Origin: Zygnema cylindricum
Lineage: Eukaryota > Streptophyta > Zygnematophyceae > Zygnematales > Zygnemataceae
DNA: 12,877 nt
Reading direction: 5' to 3'
Assembly: GCA_037447655.1 (NCBI GenBank)
Contig: JBBHKE010002247.1
Coordinates: 1-12,877 of the forward strand
The notes under the pieces: model-generated
What the model was told of the DNA's origin: nothing
Databases searched by the model: none
What the model saw: only the letters and a program-made list of their open reading frames with translations
Shown here: one piece after another, positions 1-7,300 of the stretch
Position numbering within the stretch: the stretch's first letter is position 1
Layout of the letters: each line of letters starts with the position of its first letter
Translations under genes and position numbers: made by a program

Positions 1-1132
1 CTACTGAATGCGAGTGACTATTGTCAAACAAAATTGTATTGGAGCACGGATTCATCTCGCGAGGAAATAAGATTATGTTTAGGTGCTCTAATGCAAATAA
101 GTTTGTGAATATTGGATGAAACTTGTCAACATTTAGCAGATACACAGAAATAGACGGACCAACAACATCATTTTTCACGGAGAAACTACGAATCCTACAG
201 GGTCTCAAGAGGAAATTGCTACAGTTACAGCAATTTGTATATTGAAACATCAGACACTGACTAACTTTCACACTTTGACGTGTACAGGAATTTTGGAGAA
301 TGTGAAGCAATTGAAATTCGACACAGTATGATCCATCATCAGGATGTATTCAACTTATTTTTGAAGCACAAATCATAGTGACCATGAAAATGGTCGAGCT
401 TCTACAAATTCTCTGGAATTGTCAAAATGAGTATTTCTTCCCTTTTTAGACTTTGTTTGTAAAACTCACCATGAACTTGACCAACCTATCATCTTTTATT
501 CTACAATATGATATACATTTTCTGCGGCGCACTTTTGTGACAAAGGACATCATCTACAGACTGACACATAGGTGTAGAGAATGAGATAATCGGAGGTTAA
601 GAAAAGTGGGAAAGCTTTTTGTATCCCACAATATGCAAATGCTGACTATAATTCCAGTTGAAGTTTCACAACCACAAGTCGAAATTTCACACTTATACAT
701 TGATGTCCGCCAATGAAGAATCCCAGCATCATATTTTGCACGTAGAATGATACGTCGATTATAAAATATTAAAATGGAGGGAAACCTCTGCCACAAATAA
801 TAAAAGTTCATCTCTAAACCATGGAAATGGATTGAACTATTCTTATTAGTGCTCCTTTTTATCTACTCTGGCCTCAATGCGAGGGGCTAAACTGCCAACA
901 TAATAATAAAATTTTAACAACTTCATAGACCACCTATCAGAACATTTAAGTAGTTACCCAAGACAACAGGAAAAGGAAAAAATAACAGATGCAGAATAAT
1001 CTACGTCACTTCAGATGTGCAGAACATGTTTTAAACAAACTGATGTAAGCTTTCCAGGTTAAAGAAGATGAAATTTCGAATGGCTTCTATATTTATTACC
1101 CCAACCTTGTTTATATATATATAATTTTATTT
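1..1132. other. 3' UTR and downstream flank of the PFK gene, no second gene seen
   Basis: This AT-rich stretch lies just past the stop codon of the minus-strand PFK gene. Open frames here are short and match no family I recognise. Minus-strand AATAAA-type words occur just after the stop (about 1121-1129), near 1085-1092 and near 494-500, so the 3' UTR could be short or several hundred bases; the sequence alone does not choose. A perfect 8-bp stem with an 8-nt loop sits at 213-236 (AAATTGCT / AGCAATTT). No coding exon of a neighbouring gene could be supported on either strand. Confidence 0.5.
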
Positions 1133-1300
1133 TCACAGGAAATCCGGCTGTCCTGTCGCTGCTAGACATCGGTGCCACATTCGTCCATTGGGTTCGACAT
1201 TTCGAGCATATTTGATGACTTCCGGAATAGGAATATACACATAATGGGTATTCACAAGACCCACAGTAATTCCAGAGTATCCAGCAAAGGCTCCATGGAC
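1133..1300 (-). CDS. PFK5: PFK coding exon 13 with stop codon
   Basis: Encodes residues 504-558 and TGA. It begins [20 protein letters not shown] and ends [17 protein letters not shown], matching the normal C terminus of the plastid PFK branch, so the gene is complete. The acceptor is CTTTTCAG. Confidence 0.96.
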   Translation of the reverse strand, partial: VHGAFAGYSGITVGLVNTHYVYIPIPEVIKYARNVEPNGRMWHRCLAATGQPDFL

Positions 1301-4300
1301 CTGAAAAGAAGGAAATACATAAACTCAGTACTTAGACCATCATTATTCATTATGCACCTTTTCAATTGTCAACATTGACCACAATAGAATTTTCCCAGAT
1401 TAGGTGCGCATTTACCCATTCATGTTTTTAATATTACACATTGCATAAGACCTACTTTCCACAACCAAAATACACCATATAGATGTCGTTTAGAGCGAGC
1501 AAAAAAAGTTGTGGAAACAATGCGTATACATTGTCTAGGAGCATGATATGAAAAAGGAACAAGGAAAATGTAACATGAACAACACCTGACTGATCTCTTA
1601 AAAAAAATATTAAATGTTTGAACAGAAGAACAACCTCACAGCCATACTATTTGGATATTATGGCCGACATTTCTCGTAAAGAAGTATACTGAATAAAAAG
1701 ACATCAAATAATTGTGTGCGAGAAGCTTATTACCGCATTTTGGCCGAGAACCGCGCAAACAATACTGTCAGAGGCATTTGACCGACAAGCTCTAATCATG
1801 TAAGTGGGGTCGATGTACTTGACGTCCGTCGGAATGTTTTTTTCCTTGAAATATTTGCGAACCTTCAGAACGTTCCAAACAAAAGAAAACTCTCCTTCAA
1901 AAAGTCACAATCATAAGGTTTTCCCACTATTCAAGTACATAACTTATCCACCATTCAATTAGAACAATACACAAAATATTAGTCGAATGAGAGTGACTGT
2001 CTGTATAAATCAGTCTCGGGAATACCATAACAACGACAATATCATCAAAATAATTGTTTTAGTCAGCATCTCGTTGTTGATTCAACCAGATGTCAAAAGG
2101 AACAACACATCAACAGTTTTCAGTGACTAACCTTCTTCTGCAAGTGAACACCGATATCCGACAAAATGGGATTTCCAGAGGCATCCGTACCCCCTTCTCC
2201 TTGAAGAAGATCCTGAAATAAAAAAAAGGCGGAAACCAATTCTCAAAACCTCCATGTTCGTGTGAAAATATAACTGACCTATCCGAAAATCTTTTTCCTC
2301 TATTGGAGGCGATAAATAATCACACGACAACATACAATATGCCACAACACTTGCTTCGCAAATGGTGGACGAAAGAAAAAATTTACTTCAATCTATAATG
2401 GTTATATTATGTTAATCAACAGTGATCCTTTTCATTAATTGATAATGGGTTTTTTTTAATGACCCTATGCTACCACACAAGTTCCTCCATATGTACTCAC
2501 CAAAAATAAAGAGCATTCCGCCAAAGGAACAACCCAGGGGATAATTTTACTTTAATCTATAATGTTTGTATTATTCAAATTGGTAAGGATTTGTTTTTTT
2601 CATTTTTTTTTGTGGCCCTCACCTGGCCAGCTCCCTCTGCCACACAAATAATAGCGTGTCCCTTTCGCTCTAACAGATACTCCAGATGCTGAAGCACCCC
2701 ATTGGGCCCGTCAATGGAGAAAGGCACCTGAATCAACCAACCAGTGTTTTCCAGGCAAATATCAGTACACAACAAAAAAACTGTTACTTTTCTGCACATT
2801 TTCCATCTTCCAAAGAGACAAAGCACACCTATATACTGGTATTTTTCGATGAACAACAAGGTCAGGAGTGTCAGGATGTACAAACTAAAATAAAGCTTTC
2901 TGAACTGTATTTTATTTCCATCAAAGTAAAGCACCTGAATCCAATTCTCACCAAGACAAAAACTCAAGTTTTACACAAGTCCAAAAAAATTAGCAACGTA
3001 AAAGGACAGCGTCAACAAGACACCTTCATTTGCATTGTATCCTCCTATAATTTTAAATGGAGCATGAAAACCCCAGAGTGTCGCAAAATTGACCAATGGA
3101 CTGCTTTTCAAGGATCCACTTTTTCAATCTTGCCCTGATATGCTCCATTAACTCAACAAATATATGAAACTAGGAGGGAGGGAGGGAGGGGGGAGGGAGG
3201 CGTACCTCTGGTATGAGGCAAACATCCACTTGACCTGACGCAAGACTTGCATGCATGGCAATGAAGCCACTTTGTCGCCCCATAAGCTTTACAATCCCAA
3301 TCCCATTGAACGCGCTCTCTGCCTGTTGTTGAAAAGACAATGTCAAAAATGTTTATAGGACACTTCAGCATTTTTAACAAGACAACATCAACATTGTTAA
3401 TAAAATAACAACAACATTGTGCTGCTGAAATCTTTTTATCAGACCTCAACACCCTCCACACCCTCCACACCTTCACATTTTCACATTTTAGAAAAAATAC
3501 TCCATTGTCTGATTATGTGTCTTACATGTTGTCTTAATTCTGTTGTTAATATGACCACATCAACATTGTCCTTCTGTAAGCATCTTCATATTTCATACGT
3601 CATGCGATTGAAGTCAAATATCACCATAAAAAAAAAAAAAAAGGGTTAAAAATTTTAAACGCATATTTTGTACGTGTTCAAGGGGGGGAGCATGTTCAAT
3701 CAGTGACCATTGATGGTCCAAGTGTATGTGAAATATGGAACGCCAGGAACCATACAACTCTCTGCACTTCAGCTACATCTTACACCGTTATTAGACTAAT
3801 TGAGTTGCTAGAAGTGTTTTACAGTATTGTACTACTACTACTACTAATGCTCATTTTCGGCTAATTGTGGGCAAGTTAACTAGAAACTAGAAACTATATT
3901 GTTCTAGAAACTATTTTATGAATTTGGGTCGTACCTCAATGGACACGGCGTGAATTGCCCGCTGTGCCTCTTCCACCGCCGTGTCGAAACCAAAAGTTTT
4001 GTCCACAAGCAAAATATCGTTGTCAATCGTTTTTGGCACTCCCACAACTGCCAACTTCATGTTGCGCTTTACTGCCTGTTTTTTGCACAGGCCAAACCTC
4101 GCATCATCATCCCTTTCACTGGAACTTCTGTCACACTAATGTTAAAAAAAAAAAAATGTAGCGGGCAAAACACATGGAGAGAATTGTATCCCACACACGG
4201 TTTGAAATGCAGTGTTGAAAGACTACCTTATCTATACATCAATGTCGATGACATTTAGTACCAACATAAATTTGCAAATAACTTTGCTGAAGGGTACAAG

Positions 4301-7300
4301 TGTAGAAGTGGCATAAAACTCATGATGGTGAAGTAACCAAAAAGACAGGTAAATATTGTACAATGGGTCTTGATTTTCCTATGCCTCGGATGTTAACCAA
4401 TGAGAATCCAAGAAAATCTAAATCTCAGTGGTGCCAAATTACTCAGAACTGTCCATTAAAAATTCTACCATGGTTTAGGCTTCAAAGACTTGCAAAGAAG
4501 CGAGTCAAATGCCCAGTTGGTATAACAAAAGTTTATCTTGGAGAAAATGCTATCTCATATATTTAGATTAAAAAGTTTGTAAAATAGACCCACCTCGTTA
4601 TGTATGGCGTTTGCCCCTGCATGAGTGCCATTGCCTCCAATCACAAACAGCATATTGATCCCACGAGCCTGCCCAATCCCCCATTTTCCCTATTCATACC
4701 ATGTCAGAATGAAGATCATTACTTCCACAAGTCATAAACTAACCAAAAGCAGTCTTCACTTCTTTCAGAATAATTTAACCCCACTCAATGGAAAAGGTAA
4801 TATTTATGCATATGGTTATCCAGATTATGTTAACGTGGAAGTTTTGGCTGATTGTTGCCTGCAACTATATGATTTTCAATTTTGACATAATTAGCGATAC
4901 AATTCTCCAATTCAGCTAAAATTGTATCCAAGATCGACCAATGCATAGCATAGGATAACCATACAATTCCGTCTATTCTTTTGCGATACATCACTTCGTG
5001 TTTTGAAGCGTAGTACGTCCAGGATGTAAGGTCTGATCTTTGTTGAGAGGACACTACACGTCATTTATTAGGTGACGACGACCGTTCCGAACTGCATCAA
5101 AGTATGATAAATCATAAAGTTTTTTCTGACAGTTACGCCACTGAACTGTAATTTTCGAAAGTTACTTTACCATGAATTGACATCCCGCAGAGAGAACGTA
5201 CATACATAATACCGTTACACAGTTTCCCAACGTCACATAGCCAAAGAAAACATTATCAGGGTTAACACATATCTTTGCATAGCACTACTACACATTTTTC
5301 ACAGCATTATCGAATATCGAGATCATTTTGGCCGCCTATTGCAAAAGCAACATACATACAACGAAGACCAGCATCATCCCAGCAATCATACCTCCAAACT
5401 ATCAACAATGTCACTGGTTTTGCTTCCACCCCGTGAAACCCCAAGAATAGATCCTCCCATCAGGTGCACGTTAGCCACCATATTCCTCGTAAGCTGCCCC
5501 CAAGCATGCCCAAAAATAAATTCAGACATAGAATTGTTCTTGTTTTCACTGCCAAAATGCAAGAATTCCATATTCTAAAGACAAAGATCATAGCTTATGC
5601 CTTTTCCTTTTATTAGCACCAAAACTCTAACATCGATGAGATGGGCAATGTTACTTTTCATGCATGCTTTATCTTAGAAAGCGCCAGAATTAGTTAAAGC
5701 CAAAGTTTCTCACAACCTGAAAACTTGTTGCAACCACCTCTAGTTATGATACTTTGACTCACCTCAATGGGAGGCACAGTTTCATCGAAAAAGCCTCGAT
5801 AACCATAACGAATACCCAAAATTTTGTTGACCCCATAAGAATCAAGTGTCATAACAATCTGCGAGCAGAGAAGAGGACAATCAATAAGTGGGAATATGCG
5901 CAACAAAACTTGGTTGACAGCCTGCGATTTCTAGTTTTTCTTGGACATGTTGCTTTACTAATTCCCTTCAAGGGCATGTATGAAGAGAGCCACCTGAAAA
6001 TAAATTTATTTACCAAACCACCCACATTGACTGCCCAAAACTTCCTCGCTTTCCTATTGTCATATTCTATCATCATTACCATCCTGAGCTCGGCAATATC
6101 CTACAAGATGCTGCAATAATATGTTACCTTTACACATCCATGATTGCAAGTTCTTAAGACTATTATACATATGATGATATCGGTCATCAAGTGATTTTGC
6201 CGAAGTCATCAAACAAAGCCCGACAGCTTAAGTTAATTATTGTCACTCAGAATTCTTCCTTGCATTTGGCAAACATACATATTCCAGATGATCATGATTG
6301 AAACTATTCCCGTGAACCACTTAAAGTAATTAAATTACTAGCAAGGATATTATATTAGTGTTATGAATATTTAGTCAGTTTTAAATGACACCGGTATAAC
6401 TGTTTAAAGAAATAAATAAACATATATATCGTAAGAAAACTAAAATTCAAAGCTATGAACGCCATTGTGTGGTCAAAGAGCAAGAATACTCGGCAGTAAC
6501 AATCCAGAGTAGTACAGTATACTGCCCATTGTTATAAGTGTGAAGAAATTAGAAGTGTAAATGCGGAAGTAGAATGTACAAAGCTAATATAGTGAATACG
6601 TGGCAGATCCACTCCCTCAAAAGGCGTTATTATCACTAGTCTATGATTTCAGCCAAAAAAGTTGAGACAAAAATAGCATTATAAATTAACACTAATACGG
6701 AAGGGCGGTGTACTGTGCTAAATAAAAGGTTTTGTACATATGATGATGCTGGCTATCGCCCAACAAAAACCCAACAACCTAGTGCCACTCAAATCATACC
6801 TTGCTTTCAGCAAACCTCTGTAATTTATATTATCTTGGTTCAAACTAGTAAGGAACTGAGACTGTATCGACCTGTTATTGTTATTGACGCTAAGAGTAAG
6901 TCATGGTGTCCACTATGGTTGAAAATGACCAATTAAAAATTGGTTTTCCCAAAACAATATTGAGAAACTCAAACAATAGGATCCAGAACGAAAATCTGCA
7001 GAGCTGATAGCTTCATCAAAATAGGGAACTAAGACTGTATTCACCCATCGGTTCAGACAGACTAAAAAAGAAACAGGTTCCAACTTTAAGACGTAACCAA
7101 TTGAAACAAACAACTAACTGAACAATGAACATTTCTCACTCATCGATCCCGGTCATCATGATTCGAAACAGTAGGGAACTGAGACTGTATCCACCTGTCT
7201 GACTATGAGGACATCCAACTTTCGACTTTTAAGATATTACCAATCTACAATGAACTGTACAATTCACAACAATAGATCGCTTATGCAGATCGTCATGATT

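Noticed and set aside
1-1132. A second gene downstream of PFK
   Set aside because: No exon-like reading with family resemblance was found on either strand; only short AT-rich frames.
1133-1300. Apparent frameshift near the C terminus (around GRMWHR)
   Set aside because: On first reading I counted an extra G. Re-reading 1171-1200 gives AATGGACGAATGTGG, which translates NGRMW in frame through the normal stop.
2686-3138. 150-codon open frame on the plus strand
   Set aside because: It overlaps exon 10 of PFK on the opposite strand and runs through intron 9. The translation has no recognisable domain, so it is a chance frame.
3830-3847. ACT microsatellite as a functional element
   Set aside because: It is a short simple repeat in an intron, ordinary in plant genomes.
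5754-6119. 121-codon plus-strand open frame
   Set aside because: It is antisense to exon 5 and extends into intron 4. The apparent hydrophobic tail comes from AT-rich intron sequence.
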